From the NCBI GenBank assembly GCA_963725655.1, contig CAVRYY010000001.1:620001-684000 (forward strand): 64,000 nt of DNA, read 5' to 3'. The position numbers and the translations under genes are program-made. Position 1 is the first letter of the stretch; every line of letters starts with the position of its first letter. The notes below the pieces were generated by a model. That model was not told the origin of the DNA. It worked only from the letters and a program-made list of their open reading frames with translations, and searched no databases. Shown piece after piece: positions 23,554-33,160 of the stretch. The DNA is from CAVRXT01 sp963725655. GTDB taxonomy: Bacteria > Acidobacteriota > Terriglobia > Acidiferrales > UBA7541.

Positions 23554-26166
23554 CTACGGGGATTTCAGGGTTACCAGAGCACTGCCACTGTCCTCACTTT
23601 GGCGCAGCTGATCGAGCCCGGTCTCGACGCGATTGATCCATTCGGTCACGCAATCCTCGATGTCGTCGGCCGGCCGCCGCGACGCATCCGCGACGATCAT
23701 GCTCATCGTGATGCCCGGGCCGTCCCACGGCGTAGGAATGGTGGCCGCGGTCTGTCGCAGTTTTCCCGCCAGGACCAGCGCATTTTCGGCCGACGTGTCC
23801 GGCAAGATAAATGCCAGCGACCAGGCGGTGTATTTCACCGCGATGTCGGTCTGGCGGACGTTCGTGCCCAGCGTGCGCGCCAGGCGCTCGATGTAGCGTT
23901 CTACGGGAGCATCGCCGTGCTGCCGGAGCAGTTCGCTGCCATGGTCCAGGAGCAAAACGAGCAGGGAGAGAGCGGTATTCTGCGAGCGGGAGCGATTCGC
24001 CTCGGCCATCAGGCAATCGATGTAGCCGCCTCGGCTGAGCAGCCCGGTTTTCTCGTCGGCCACCGACAGCGAGCGGACCAGCGAGCGCAGGCGGCTATGG
24101 TTGGTGGAAAGCACGAGTTGATCGCCCACCGCATGCATAAAGAAACTGACGTTGGGCTGCCAATTCCGCGCGCCAGTATCGCCGACCAGCAACGCCCCGG
24201 CCGGTGCCTGGGTTTCCTTGTCCGTCAGCAGAATCCCCATCGCCGATTCCAGGCCGATCTTCCGCAAAGCAGGAACTGTCGCAGCCTGCAGATCGATGCC
24301 GCCGAGCGCATCCGGCGTAGCATGTTCCAGCAGGCTGAGCGCGATCCCCATCAATTGGGAGGTGCCAATCGAATTCAGGCCCGGAGCCGCAAATTCTGCA
24401 GTTAGCGGCTTTTCACCGGGTGCGCCCACCCACACCAGGGCGCGGGCGACATCGAGATGTCGCGCCACTTGCTGCACGGCGGCAAACAGCACTTCTCGAG
24501 GTGTAGCCTGGCGATACATCAGCCGGGTAGTCTCGGCGATGGCGGCCAGGTCGCGATGGGTGGTCAACGTGGCGGATGGCGCCGCAGCGCTCGGCACAGC
24601 AGCAGGCTTACCTGGGGCGACCACGGCCACCGGCGCGGGCGGCGACGCGACCACCGGTGGCGCGGTGTGCTTCGGCCACCACGCGGCCCGTTCATACAGC
24701 GCGCGCAGGCGCTCGTTGCGCTCTTCTTCCCCGGGGAAAAGTTCGGCGATACGTTCCAGCCGCTCCACCGCTTTGGCCTGCAACGAATATTGCAGGAAAA
24801 TTTCCACCTGCACGATCAAATCCTCCAAAGCTTGCTGGGTGCGCTTTTCCTCCGGCACCGCCGCTACCGGCGGTGCGGCCACGGGGCTGCCAGATCCAGC
24901 GGCTCCAGAAAAACCTGCGGCTGGGGATGGCTTCGCCACCGGGCTTCCGCTGGCCGGCTTTGGCGTCCGGGCATAAACCCCGCGAAGGTACTCGGGGGTG
25001 GCCTTTCCCTCGAGCTGCGCCAGGCGGGCGGAAATCCGATGGTCGTAGGGGTCGATGTCGATCATGCGATCGAGGTTGGCGCTGGCCTGAGGTATTCGAT
25101 TGGCCTCCACATTCAGATCGAAGAGCCGCACCAACGCGTCGAAGTATTTGGCTTCGCGGTTCAGGTCCTCGAACAACAGGGCGATGAATTCCGCGAGCAA
25201 AACCGATTTGGGAGCTGCGGCGGCCACGCGTTCAGCCTGCGCAACAAACTCATTTTCCTTCAGCGCGTCTTTCATGCGCGCTCGCGCCAGGGTGATCACC
25301 GCCACGGCTCGATCGTCCTGGGCCGCGCGTAGATACGCCAGGGCCAGATCGAATAACTTGGTGAAGCTATCCTGTTTTTGCGCGTAGTAGGTTTCCAGCG
25401 CCTGCCGGGCGCGATCGAGCAGGCCCGTTTGCAATAATGCATCGCCATACAGCGACAAAAAGGCGGAATCGGAGTCGGAGCTGGAAAGCGGTTCCAGAAG
25501 CGTGACGGCCGCTGCTGCGTCGCCGTTACGCAAGCGCGCTTCGGCGTATAGCAGCGACCCCATGCGGTCCTGAGGTGCCAGGTCGTGTCCGCGTGCGAAG
25601 CACTGCAGCGCTTTATCGCGGGAGCCCGCCACTTGGGTCAGTTGGCCGGCGCGCATGTAGGCCCGCGCGGCTACGTCGGCGCGGCCCAGGCTTTCGGCCA
25701 TCTCTGCGAGCGTCAGATAACGGGTAGAATTTTCCGGGTCCAGCTGGGTGATTTTTTCGAGGCAAGTAAGCGCTTCAGAGTTTTGCCGCGCTTGTTTGAA
25801 TAGCCGGGCCGCAGCCTCGTATTGTTCGACGGCTTCGGCTGGGCGGTTCTGCTGCTGCAGCAACACCGCGTAGCGCATTAATCGATCCGGCGGCTGGCGC
25901 GAGCTCCGCAAGAAGCGCGAAAATACTGCCGACGCTTTGGCCACATCGCCGCTCTGAAGCAGCGTTTCAAACTGGAGGCCAAAATAATGCGCCGCGGGCT
26001 CCGGGTCATTCTGCCGGATGTACACCGTACCTAGCGATTGCAGCGCTTCCAAATTGTCCGGCGCCAGCTCCAGCACCGCCTGGTAATCGGCAATAGCGTC
26101 GCGGAGCTTATTCTTCTCCAAGCTCCGGCGGGCGCGTTCGAGGCGTTTTTGGAGGTCCTGGGCCAT
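23554..26166 (-). CDS. TPR-repeat protein with GAF-like and degenerate GGDEF-like domains
   Basis: 870 residues, ATG at 26166. Residues 1 to about 410 are tetratricopeptide repeats (e.g. AIADYQAVLELAPDNLEALQSLGTVYIRQNDPEPAAHYF). A Pro/Ala-rich linker runs from about 400 to 500. Residues about 520-690 resemble a GAF sensor domain (AIAETTRLMYRQATPREVLFAAVQQVARHLDVARALVWVG). The last about 140 residues resemble a diguanylate-cyclase fold, with LSVADEKTGLLSRGGYIDCL at the entry but no intact GGDEF signature, so catalysis is doubtful. No signal peptide or membrane segment is seen. Probably a regulatory scaffold. Confidence 0.75.
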   Translation of the reverse strand: MAQDLQKRLERARRSLEKNKLRDAIADYQAVLELAPDNLEALQSLGTVYIRQNDPEPAAHYFGLQFETLLQSGDVAKASAVFSRFLRSSRQPPDRLMRYAVLLQQQNRPAEAVEQYEAAARLFKQARQNSEALTCLEKITQLDPENSTRYLTLAEMAESLGRADVAARAYMRAGQLTQVAGSRDKALQCFARGHDLAPQDRMGSLLYAEARLRNGDAAAAVTLLEPLSSSDSDSAFLSLYGDALLQTGLLDRARQALETYYAQKQDSFTKLFDLALAYLRAAQDDRAVAVITLARARMKDALKENEFVAQAERVAAAAPKSVLLAEFIALLFEDLNREAKYFDALVRLFDLNVEANRIPQASANLDRMIDIDPYDHRISARLAQLEGKATPEYLRGVYARTPKPASGSPVAKPSPAAGFSGAAGSGSPVAAPPVAAVPEEKRTQQALEDLIVQVEIFLQYSLQAKAVERLERIAELFPGEEERNERLRALYERAAWWPKHTAPPVVASPPAPVAVVAPGKPAAVPSAAAPSATLTTHRDLAAIAETTRLMYRQATPREVLFAAVQQVARHLDVARALVWVGAPGEKPLTAEFAAPGLNSIGTSQLMGIALSLLEHATPDALGGIDLQAATVPALRKIGLESAMGILLTDKETQAPAGALLVGDTGARNWQPNVSFFMHAVGDQLVLSTNHSRLRSLVRSLSVADEKTGLLSRGGYIDCLMAEANRSRSQNTALSLLVLLLDHGSELLRQHGDAPVERYIERLARTLGTNVRQTDIAVKYTAWSLAFILPDTSAENALVLAGKLRQTAATIPTPWDGPGITMSMIVADASRRPADDIEDCVTEWINRVETGLDQLRQSEDSGSALVTLKSP

Positions 26167-26351
26167 GTTGAAGTGTGAGCCACCCGGCGTCGCACCGCGC
26201 GGCGGCGAGTCGGCGAGTCATCCTGCTGTCTCCCTGCAAGTTACGGGCCTATATCAGCGCGTACGGCGAGGTAATCAATATTAACCGCAGGCGGCGCGGC
26301 CCTCAAACCCCTAATCGACACCGACGTGCGCGGAATTGAACACCCGGGAAA

Positions 26352-27413
26352 CTACTGTGTGGCAGGGAAGTGGAAGATTTTCTGGCATTCGTCGGCTTGC
26401 TTGGCTTTGGGGATCCGGATGACCTGTTCGCGCATCGACCGCACCGACATCCCGCTCCGCAGCACCGCCGCGAAGCCCAGGACCAGAAACGGCAAGGTCA
26501 TCGCCAAAAACGCAAAAATCGAAAAGCCCGCCGCCTTCGTTTTTTCGATCTGGAAGATGCTCAGGCCCAGGACGCAGAAGAACTGGTAGGAGCCGACGTT
26601 GGCGGGAGCGTTGGGGAGCGATACGCCAATGTTGATGACCAGCAGAACCACCAGCGCCGACAGGAAGGGCAGGCCCAAACTATAGGCGTTCATCATGCAC
26701 CACAGCCCCAGCACCTGCAGGAACGGCATCACCATCGAGAACAGCACCGCCGGATAAAAACTAGGCGAAGTGCCCATGGCGTGCAGTGCCATCAACGCCG
26801 CCATCATCCGATTGGGAAGGTGCGCTTTCCGCGCATCGCAGGTCGCGTCGGTTCCCATGCGGATTTCGAGGTAGAAAATCAGGGCCACCACGATCGCCAG
26901 TAATATCAGCGCCACCACACCCATGGTGTCCGCCACTCTTTTGAACTTGTTCGGCAAATCCACGAACAGCGCCGCTATCGCCAGCGATGACGTTGCAATC
27001 ACCAGATCTACCAGCCGTTCGACTCCCACCGAACCCATCACCTTTCCGAATTTAATGTGCTCGGTGTCTGCGACCAGGTAAGCCCGCAACAGTTCGCCCG
27101 GGCGCAGGGGGAATACCAGGTTGGCGAACAGGCCCGCAAATACCGCGCGCGTCGAGCGGCCGAGCCGCACCGGCCCGAATGGCGCCAGCAGGAATTTCCA
27201 GCGGATCGCCTGAATCACGTAGCTCAGGACGTCAAACGCAATACCCAGCGACACCCATTTCCAATCGACATTGGAGACGTCGTGGACCAGCCGACCAAAA
27301 TGGATATCGTGCAGAACCCAGACCAAGCAGACAAGGGACAGGCCATAACCGACCAGGCGGAGGATCTTGGTGGAATCGGCAACCGGAGCGACTTGGGTGG
27401 TGGTGGCGCTCAA
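26352..27413 (-). CDS. Flippase-like integral membrane protein (lysylphosphatidylglycerol synthase TM-region family)
   Basis: 353 residues with about eight hydrophobic segments (e.g. VWVSLGIAFDVLSYVIQAI, FAGLFANLVFPLRPGELLRAY, VVALILLAIVVALIFYLEI, LVVLLVINIGVSLPNAPANVG). The Pro/Arg-Gly-Glu motif (PLRPGELLRAYLV) and SLPNAPANVGSYQF are hallmarks of the UPF0104/LPG_synthase_TM family. These flip or transfer lipids or glycolipids; the substrate is unknown. Start is a TTG at 27413. The TPR protein gene lies downstream, after a gap of about 185 bases. Confidence 0.82.
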   Translation of the reverse strand: MSATTTQVAPVADSTKILRLVGYGLSLVCLVWVLHDIHFGRLVHDVSNVDWKWVSLGIAFDVLSYVIQAIRWKFLLAPFGPVRLGRSTRAVFAGLFANLVFPLRPGELLRAYLVADTEHIKFGKVMGSVGVERLVDLVIATSSLAIAALFVDLPNKFKRVADTMGVVALILLAIVVALIFYLEIRMGTDATCDARKAHLPNRMMAALMALHAMGTSPSFYPAVLFSMVMPFLQVLGLWCMMNAYSLGLPFLSALVVLLVINIGVSLPNAPANVGSYQFFCVLGLSIFQIEKTKAAGFSIFAFLAMTLPFLVLGFAAVLRSGMSVRSMREQVIRIPKAKQADECQKIFHFPATQ

Positions 27414-28034
27414 AGTGGTTTACGAATCTTTTCGCGCCAAGTCGTCAGGGAAGACGCCGCAACGTATGAAAATCCGTGTCGCAATCACGCTCCCAATCAG
27501 AAAAGGATAGCGAGCCGCGCTGGCGATACACTCCCAGAGTACGCCCGTACCCGGCTTTTCGGCCACGGGAGTCCCGCCATTGGTACCAACTGGGTACAGC
27601 CTACGATAACCCCGCCCGTCAAGCAATCCCAGTAACGTACGGATTTGAGTAGTGGTGGCCGGTATTCGCACCAGCGGTCCTACTACTAGGCGCGGGGTGG
27701 GCGCTCCGTCCTCTCAGAAAGGGGAACATCCTCAAGAATGGGTTGCCGGCCCCAGGTCCGGCGCAGGAACCCCGCCGATCTTAGCTCTGATGATTTGATC
27801 CTTCCCGCGTTCCCCAGCGCGCCGCCATTTGAGTAGCTTGGTGTCTGAACTGCAATGCCCCACGAACGGCTGCAGCCTACGACAACGCCGCGTTGCGGGC
27901 AATCTCGCGTTCGATTAGCCCTCCAGTTTTTCTCATGGAGTTGGCTGGAACTTTCCTCATCCCACGGCGTCAATTTACAGTGTGACGGCGTTAGTCACGT
28001 TGCTGGTGTACTGTGTTCCCAGTGGAGGAATCGG
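27414..28034. other. 620-base intergenic region between divergent genes
   Basis: This separates the flippase-like gene (leftward) from the ABC transporter (rightward). No convincing gene is seen; a leftward frame of 83 codons at 27420-27671 looks non-coding. An imperfect repeat of about 18 bases (CAGCCTACGAYAAC-CCGC) occurs near 27596 and 27875. Near the right end a palindrome GTGAC-N7-GTCAC (27982-27998) lies about 40 bases before the ABC start and could be an operator. Confidence 0.4.
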
Positions 28035-28808
28035 ATGATCGCTCTGGAAGCCCGCGGCTTGATGAAGGCCTATACCTCGGTCCCAGCCGTTAGTGACGTT
28101 TCGTTCTCCCTGAATTCCGGCGAGGTGCTGGGCTGCTTGGGCCCCAACGGTTCGGGCAAGAGCACCACGGTTCGAATGCTTACCGGTTTGCTGGAACCCA
28201 CCCGCGGCCAGGTGCTGTGCGGCGGCGAGAGCATCCAATCGAACCTGGTCGGCTACCGCGAACACTTGGGCTACGTCCCGGAAGACACCAATCTCTATCC
28301 CTTCCTTTCAGGCTGGGAATACCTCGAGCTGGTAGGGACCCTTCGCGGTATGGAAGCGTCGCGGCTGGCCAAGAAAATAGACGCCATGCTCGAACTCTTC
28401 TCGCTTTTCCCGCATCGCCACTCCGCGATTGGGTCGTACTCCAAAGGGATGCGCCAGCGCATTCTGCTGATCGCATCGTTTCTGCACGACCCGGATCTAC
28501 TGATCTTTGACGAACCGCTCTCGGGTCTGGACGTAACCTCCGCGCTGATCGTCAAGAACTTGATCCGCGGGCTGGGCGAGCGCGGCAAGGCGGTCTTTTA
28601 CTGTTCGCACGTGCTTGAAGTGGTAGAAAAGGTCTGTTCCCATGTGATGATTCTCCGCAAAGGCCGCGTGTTAGCCTACGGCTCGACCGCCGACCTGCAG
28701 CAGGCCTCAGGACAATCCACATTGGAACACGCCTTCGTGCACTTGGTTGAGGACCGAGACGCGGTCCAGACCGCGCGGGACATCATCGACGTTATGGCCG
28801 CCGCTTGA
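28035..28808 (+). CDS. ABC transporter ATP-binding protein
   Basis: 257 residues from the ATG at 28035, with GGAGG 7 bases upstream. Walker A is GPNGSGKST (about residues 36-44), the ABC signature is YSKGMRQRI (SYSKGMRQ), Walker B is LLIFDEPLSGLD, and the switch His is in YCSHVLEVVE. The ABC-2 / DRA type is usual for drug, polysaccharide or lipid exporters. It overlaps the next gene by four bases (TTGA), so the two are coupled. No substrate-binding protein is present, hence export is likely. Confidence 0.93.
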   Translation: MIALEARGLMKAYTSVPAVSDVSFSLNSGEVLGCLGPNGSGKSTTVRMLTGLLEPTRGQVLCGGESIQSNLVGYREHLGYVPEDTNLYPFLSGWEYLELVGTLRGMEASRLAKKIDAMLELFSLFPHRHSAIGSYSKGMRQRILLIASFLHDPDLLIFDEPLSGLDVTSALIVKNLIRGLGERGKAVFYCSHVLEVVEKVCSHVMILRKGRVLAYGSTADLQQASGQSTLEHAFVHLVEDRDAVQTARDIIDVMAAA

Positions 28809-30577
28809 CTCTCTACGCCACTCCAACACCGTCGCGCCCTTGGGATAAATTCCTGAAAACGCCTTTCGCTCGCCTGGTTCGGCACTGCCTGGCCAGAATT
28901 TTCTACGGTGGCGACACGGCGCAGGAAGACGAGCTGGACTTGGGCGTCGGCGTCGCGCTGGGTCTGCTCGCTCTTCCCGGCGTTCTGGTTTCGTTCTTCC
29001 TCATCGATAAGTATGGATCCCTGTTTCAGGTGATCCTCGGCATCAAAGATTTCGACCCTTACGCTGCCTCGATGCCCGACGAGTATTTTTTTATCGCCCT
29101 TTCGATGGTGGTCACCGCATCGGTGGTCGTCTGGAAGTGGGATAGCCTGCTCCCCGACCGCCGCGATTACGCCAATCTCGCTCCCCTCCCGATTCACAAC
29201 CGTACTTTCTTCGCGGCCAACCTGCTCGCGCTCACCTTCGTAACCACCATCATGTCGCTGGATGTGAACGCCGCGTCGATGGTGGCGTTCCCACTGGTGG
29301 TCACCGGGTCGCGCTCGTCATTCAGCTACTACACGGTATTTCTCGCCGCTCACGTAACCAGCCTCCTGCTGGCCAGCGTATTCAGCTTTCTGGTGGTATT
29401 GGCAATTCTCGGCACGCTGATGAGCGTTCTCCCATACCGCTGGTTCCGAAAATCCTCCCTGTACGTCCGGTTGGGAATCGTCACCTTCCTGCTAGCCATC
29501 CTCTCCACGAGTTTCGCCGTTCCGCCCATGATCGAGAAACTCTCGACACTTTCGTCTTCGCCGCTGCGGTTCCTTCCCCCGGTGTGGTTTGTAGCGTTAA
29601 ACCAGTCAATGCTCGCACGGGCCAATCCCGCGCTCTTGGGCCTGGGCCGGACCGCACTGGCCGCCACCGCCATCGCGCTGGTCGTGGCGATCGGCGCGTA
29701 CGCCTTCAGCTACCGGCGCAGCTTCACTCGCAGCGCGGAAATAATGGAAAGCCTGCCCGCCGGCGGGGGCGCAATTGTCCCGCGAGTATTTCGGCTGCTG
29801 GATTGGCTGTTGTTCCGCACTCCGTTCGAGCGCGCTGGCTTTCGTTTCACCATGAAGGCGCTGGCCCGGAGCGACAGCCAAGCCCTGGTATTGGGCTGGT
29901 TTGGCGGCCTGGGGATCGTAATTGCCTCGCAGACCTTATTCGCCGCGCTCAGCGCGCGCACCCAGGAGGTCAATCACGTTCCGTCGGCCGCGCTTCTGAG
30001 CATTCCACTGACTCTGGGATACTTCCTGATCACCGGACTGCGCGTCGCCTTCGACGTTCCCGTGGCGCTCCGCGCCAACTGGCTGTTCCGCGTCACCGTC
30101 GACCCAGACACCCATCAATGCGCGCCGCTGGTTCGCAAGATCATGCTGCTCTTTCTGCTTCCGCCGCTGATCCTGATTTGCGTTCCGGTCTATGCCCATT
30201 TCCGTGGCTGGCAACTAGCGGTCACTCACACCGCGATCGTCGCCGCGACGTACCTGCTGCTCATCGAAATTTTCCTGATGTCGTTCCGGAAAATCCCTTT
30301 CACCTGCTCGATGCCCGCTTTCAAGAGCCACTCCATCGCGACCGTGGTGATTTTCATCATCGGTTTTTTCGTCTTCTCGACGCTCACCTCCACCGCCGAA
30401 CAATGGGCCTTGGAAGACCCCTTCCGGTTTTTCTTTCTGGCCCCATTGGTGCCCGCAGCCGCGTTCGCGATCTGGAAGTGGCGCGATGGCATGATTCATC
30501 TGGACAAGAAAATCATCTTCGAGGACCAATTAGCCCCCGCAGTCGAGGTCGCCATGAACCTGGGCATCGGGCCCTGA
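28805..30577 (+). CDS. ABC transporter membrane subunit (about 12 TM segments)
   Basis: 590 residues, TTG start at 28805 overlapping the ABC stop. About twelve hydrophobic segments, e.g. LGLLALPGVLVSFFLI, YFFIALSMVVTASVVVWKW, AAHVTSLLLASVFSFLVVLAIL, TAIVAATYLLLIEIFLMSF. No recognizable family motif; topology and adjacency make it the permease of the preceding ATPase. The N-terminal region (residues 1-55) is polar and acidic. A long loop at about 270-345 follows six segments, so the protein may be a duplicated six-TM unit. The transported substrate is unknown. Confidence 0.75.
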   Translation: MTLYATPTPSRPWDKFLKTPFARLVRHCLARIFYGGDTAQEDELDLGVGVALGLLALPGVLVSFFLIDKYGSLFQVILGIKDFDPYAASMPDEYFFIALSMVVTASVVVWKWDSLLPDRRDYANLAPLPIHNRTFFAANLLALTFVTTIMSLDVNAASMVAFPLVVTGSRSSFSYYTVFLAAHVTSLLLASVFSFLVVLAILGTLMSVLPYRWFRKSSLYVRLGIVTFLLAILSTSFAVPPMIEKLSTLSSSPLRFLPPVWFVALNQSMLARANPALLGLGRTALAATAIALVVAIGAYAFSYRRSFTRSAEIMESLPAGGGAIVPRVFRLLDWLLFRTPFERAGFRFTMKALARSDSQALVLGWFGGLGIVIASQTLFAALSARTQEVNHVPSAALLSIPLTLGYFLITGLRVAFDVPVALRANWLFRVTVDPDTHQCAPLVRKIMLLFLLPPLILICVPVYAHFRGWQLAVTHTAIVAATYLLLIEIFLMSFRKIPFTCSMPAFKSHSIATVVIFIIGFFVFSTLTSTAEQWALEDPFRFFFLAPLVPAAAFAIWKWRDGMIHLDKKIIFEDQLAPAVEVAMNLGIGP

Positions 30578-30666
30578 CCGGCCTGCAGATGCCGGGCATG
30601 GCAATGGTCCTCTGCGCCACTCAATCAATGTGCGAAGCCGAACCTGAAAGCCGCGAACTTCCGGCG

Positions 30667-31080
30667 TTAGCGGTCTTGGGGTTTGCGGGGGCGGAGTTTT
30701 TTTCTGCTTGGCTTGGACTGGCGCGTCTTAGACCCCACCAGTTTCGCTTGAAGCTTCTTGGGCAGCTTGGCGACCACCAACGCATGAGCTTGACGCAGGA
30801 GGCGTTCCAATTCGGGACGGGCAAGCGCGGATTCGAATTCCAGCCCAATCCACTGGGCCCGAGCGAGGTACGGCGCCGGGATGATTCCAGGGCGCTCGAT
30901 CAGTTCCGCGAAGTCATCGTTGCTGCATTTGAACGATAAGACGACTGGCGCGGGCTCCAGCGGGGCCACCGCGAACATCTTGCCGCCTACCTTGAAAACC
31001 AGGTCAATTTCCCACTGGATGTGCTCAGTGGCGCCGGTCAACGAGAGGCACATCTGGCGCAGCCAATCGGCGTCCATCAT
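30667..31080 (-). CDS. MmcQ/YjbR-family protein
   Basis: 137 residues (ATG ATG at 31080; the second is also possible). The MmcQ/YjbR signature is visible: CLSLTGATEHIQWEIDLVFKVGGKMFAV near the N terminus and WIGLEFES further on (CyaY-like fold, no catalytic residues known). Function is not established; DNA-binding is suggested for the group. The C-terminal 25 residues are Lys/Arg-rich (KTRQSKPSRKKLRPRKPQDR), unlike typical members. It stands alone between the ABC permease and the exported protein, on the opposite strand to the permease. Confidence 0.8.
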   Translation of the reverse strand: MMDADWLRQMCLSLTGATEHIQWEIDLVFKVGGKMFAVAPLEPAPVVLSFKCSNDDFAELIERPGIIPAPYLARAQWIGLEFESALARPELERLLRQAHALVVAKLPKKLQAKLVGSKTRQSKPSRKKLRPRKPQDR

Positions 31081-31214
31081 AGCGGTAGCGTACTGCAGGA
31101 AAGCAAGATAGTCGAGATCGATGGATTTGAGGGCTCGCGTACGACGCCCAGCAGCGACGGTTTTAGCCGGAATCGAGCGGGAAGAGCAAAGCGTAATGCG
31201 AGAGTGCCCAGCTG

Positions 31215-32219
31215 CTACTTCTTCTTAGGCCCCACCGCCGGAGGGGCGACTCCAACCCCCGGATCCACGCCGAAATCCCAGACATACAGGCTGATATCGG
31301 TATCTTGGCCGCGCACTCCGGTCATTTGGGTTAGCGCATACTCGCCCGGGGGCAGCGGCTGCTCCAGCGTATAGCGGAAGACCCGCTGGGCTACCGGCCA
31401 CTCTTGCAGGGGCAGCGCGGTGCTCACTTCTCTTTGCTCCGTGAATAACGTGTCGACGTTCTCGACCACCCGGACCGGGCCCCGGGCGCGGATGCGTACC
31501 AACTCCACGTTGGGGATACTCGATCCAAACATTCGGATCCAAAACTCCGGACGCGCGTCAGTGACACGCAGGTGGGCACGCGAGCCTTGGATGATTATGT
31601 TGCGACGGCTGGGCACTATCGGCACCGGGATCAGAATTTGCTTCGCGGTTTGCTTCTTATCGCGCCGCTCTTGGGTTTCTGCCTGCGTCAGGGCCAACAA
31701 CGACCTCCCTTCCAACACGAACGCTCCCGCTCCCGGCGGCAAGAAGACGTTAGGCAGCACCTCCAGGCTCGCATCCACGTCGAGAGTCGGCGCAGCTCGG
31801 CGCGCGGCCTCGATTTTGCTCGCCTTAGCAAGGATTTCCGAATCCGTCTTCGTCTCCGTGGCCTCCTCTTTTTTGGTCGCGTCCCAATCGACCAGCGCCG
31901 CGGGGATTTCTTCCCATTCCGATTGATCGATGCTGTAGAACCTTACCCGATCACCTTCGAGTTGGTAGCTTTTCACTAGTTGGAACGTGCCGTCCTTGAG
32001 CATCAGTTTTTTTCCGCGCGGTAGTGGCGCAGCGCTTTCCAAACCTGTAGCTCCGCTCGCGCCTGCCTGCTGTCCCGGCCGCCCGAAAAGCAAAGGACAC
32101 ACCGCCCACCCTAGGCAGAAGACCAGCAAAGCAAGCGCTAAGTATTGTCTAATAAGCGGTTTAGCGTAGAGCAAGGGAGTGCGCGCAGGGGATCGAGGGT
32201 GCATTCGGCACGGGAACAT
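31215..32219 (-). CDS. Exported or membrane-anchored hypothetical protein
   Basis: 334 residues (an ATG at 32204 is an alternative; neither has a clear RBS). One hydrophobic segment (YLALALLVFCLGWAVCPLLF, about 26-45) forms a signal or anchor. Residues about 68-110 (KKLMLKDGTFQLVKSYQLEGDRVRFYSIDQSEWEEIP) look like a beta-rich module seen in Acidobacteria envelope proteins, and the C-terminal half is beta-rich (e.g. QRVFRYTLEQPLPPGEYALTQ). It ends in a Pro/Lys tail. No enzyme motif was seen and no function is assigned. Confidence 0.7.
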   Translation of the reverse strand: MFPCRMHPRSPARTPLLYAKPLIRQYLALALLVFCLGWAVCPLLFGRPGQQAGASGATGLESAAPLPRGKKLMLKDGTFQLVKSYQLEGDRVRFYSIDQSEWEEIPAALVDWDATKKEEATETKTDSEILAKASKIEAARRAAPTLDVDASLEVLPNVFLPPGAGAFVLEGRSLLALTQAETQERRDKKQTAKQILIPVPIVPSRRNIIIQGSRAHLRVTDARPEFWIRMFGSSIPNVELVRIRARGPVRVVENVDTLFTEQREVSTALPLQEWPVAQRVFRYTLEQPLPPGEYALTQMTGVRGQDTDISLYVWDFGVDPGVGVAPPAVGPKKK

Positions 32220-32379
32220 ACACTACTGAGGATGCCATATTCGGTGCTTGGGATCACTCAGCATTGCTGGGTCATAGGAGCCAACCCAGCGGTGAAAAAT
32301 TTCTTCTGACCGCCTCGACAAACGCCGGTGCCACCGGCAATCGCCGGTATTCGGGCCATCGCCCGATCAAACACTGGCC

Positions 32380-32649
32380 TTAATGCTCGCAGCGGGGAAA
32401 CAGGACCGCCAGGATCATCAAGTCCGAACTGGTGAACACCATTCGTTTGGCTTGGACTCCGGCGGCTTCCGCCGCGCGTGCCACCGATCCCAGATGACGG
32501 CTCTGCGACAAATCGCGCAGATGGTCGCGGCAAATTCCCGTCAACCCAGATACTTCATCTTCGGTAAAAAACTTCTGGCTGGACTTTATTTTGAGCACGG
32601 TTTCCCGCCTCTTGGTGCTTCGATTCGGCATAGAGAATACGAGTTGCAT
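32380..32649 (-). CDS. Small MerR-like helix-turn-helix protein
   Basis: 89 residues from the ATG at 32649 (an in-frame ATG at 32631 is an alternative). The core KFFTEDEVSGLTGICRDHLRDLSQSRHLGSVARAAEAAGVQAKRMVFTSSDLMILAVLFP reads as a MerR/excisionase-type DNA-binding helix pair with a wing: TEDEV..LTGI then the recognition helix region and a W/F-type turn. It has no effector domain, so it is a small adaptor-like regulator. It is leftward, between the exported protein and gatA. Confidence 0.55.
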   Translation of the reverse strand: MQLVFSMPNRSTKRRETVLKIKSSQKFFTEDEVSGLTGICRDHLRDLSQSRHLGSVARAAEAAGVQAKRMVFTSSDLMILAVLFPRCEH

Positions 32650-33160
32650 GGTTTCACTTGCAATAGTCCTTCCGTTCTATTTTGTTTCATTCGGCCCAAG
32701 TGTCCGCTTCTTTAGAAAATTCGCGCGCGCCGTTGTTCATTGGCCTTTCGTGATGTAGCGATTCAGGTTAGGAAGAAAAAGGCGAGAGAAACCACGTTCG
32801 GACCCGCGCGCTCACCAACAACATTCTGGATATTTCTACCATTTGAGGAATTTCTTTCCGCTCTTGATAGTACTTTTCTGCAGAGTTCCAGACACTATTT
32901 GCCTCCGGAATGTGACGCGTTCCGTCGGTAGCCGCCGAACTTCAGCAAGCTGAATTTGCCGCGAGTGCGGAAGAGTGCGGTGCCCGAAAACAAAATCGCG
33001 CTCGTACTTGGAAACGTAACCGCTGATTTGCAGTGGCGTAACATTTCGATTTCTATCCGGCAAACTCTTGCCGGTTAAGGGCTGATCGAGTTAGCGCTTC
33101 AGGGCATCCACAGGGTTCGGGGATCAGAGCAGGGTTTCGACAGCGGAAATTGCAATTGGG
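32650..33160. other. 510-base gap with no clear gene
   Basis: The region between the small HTH gene and gatA holds only short frames of low coding likelihood (for example 32740-32931 and 32836-33063). A short hairpin GGCAA-ACTC-TTGCC lies at about 33060-33073. It is less GC-rich than the flanks. Nothing more is recognised. Confidence 0.4.

Noticed and set aside
27982..27998. Possible CRP-type site GTGAC-N7-GTCAC
   Set aside because: The spacing differs from a CRP site and no CRP gene is in the window; kept only as an unassigned palindrome in the gap description.
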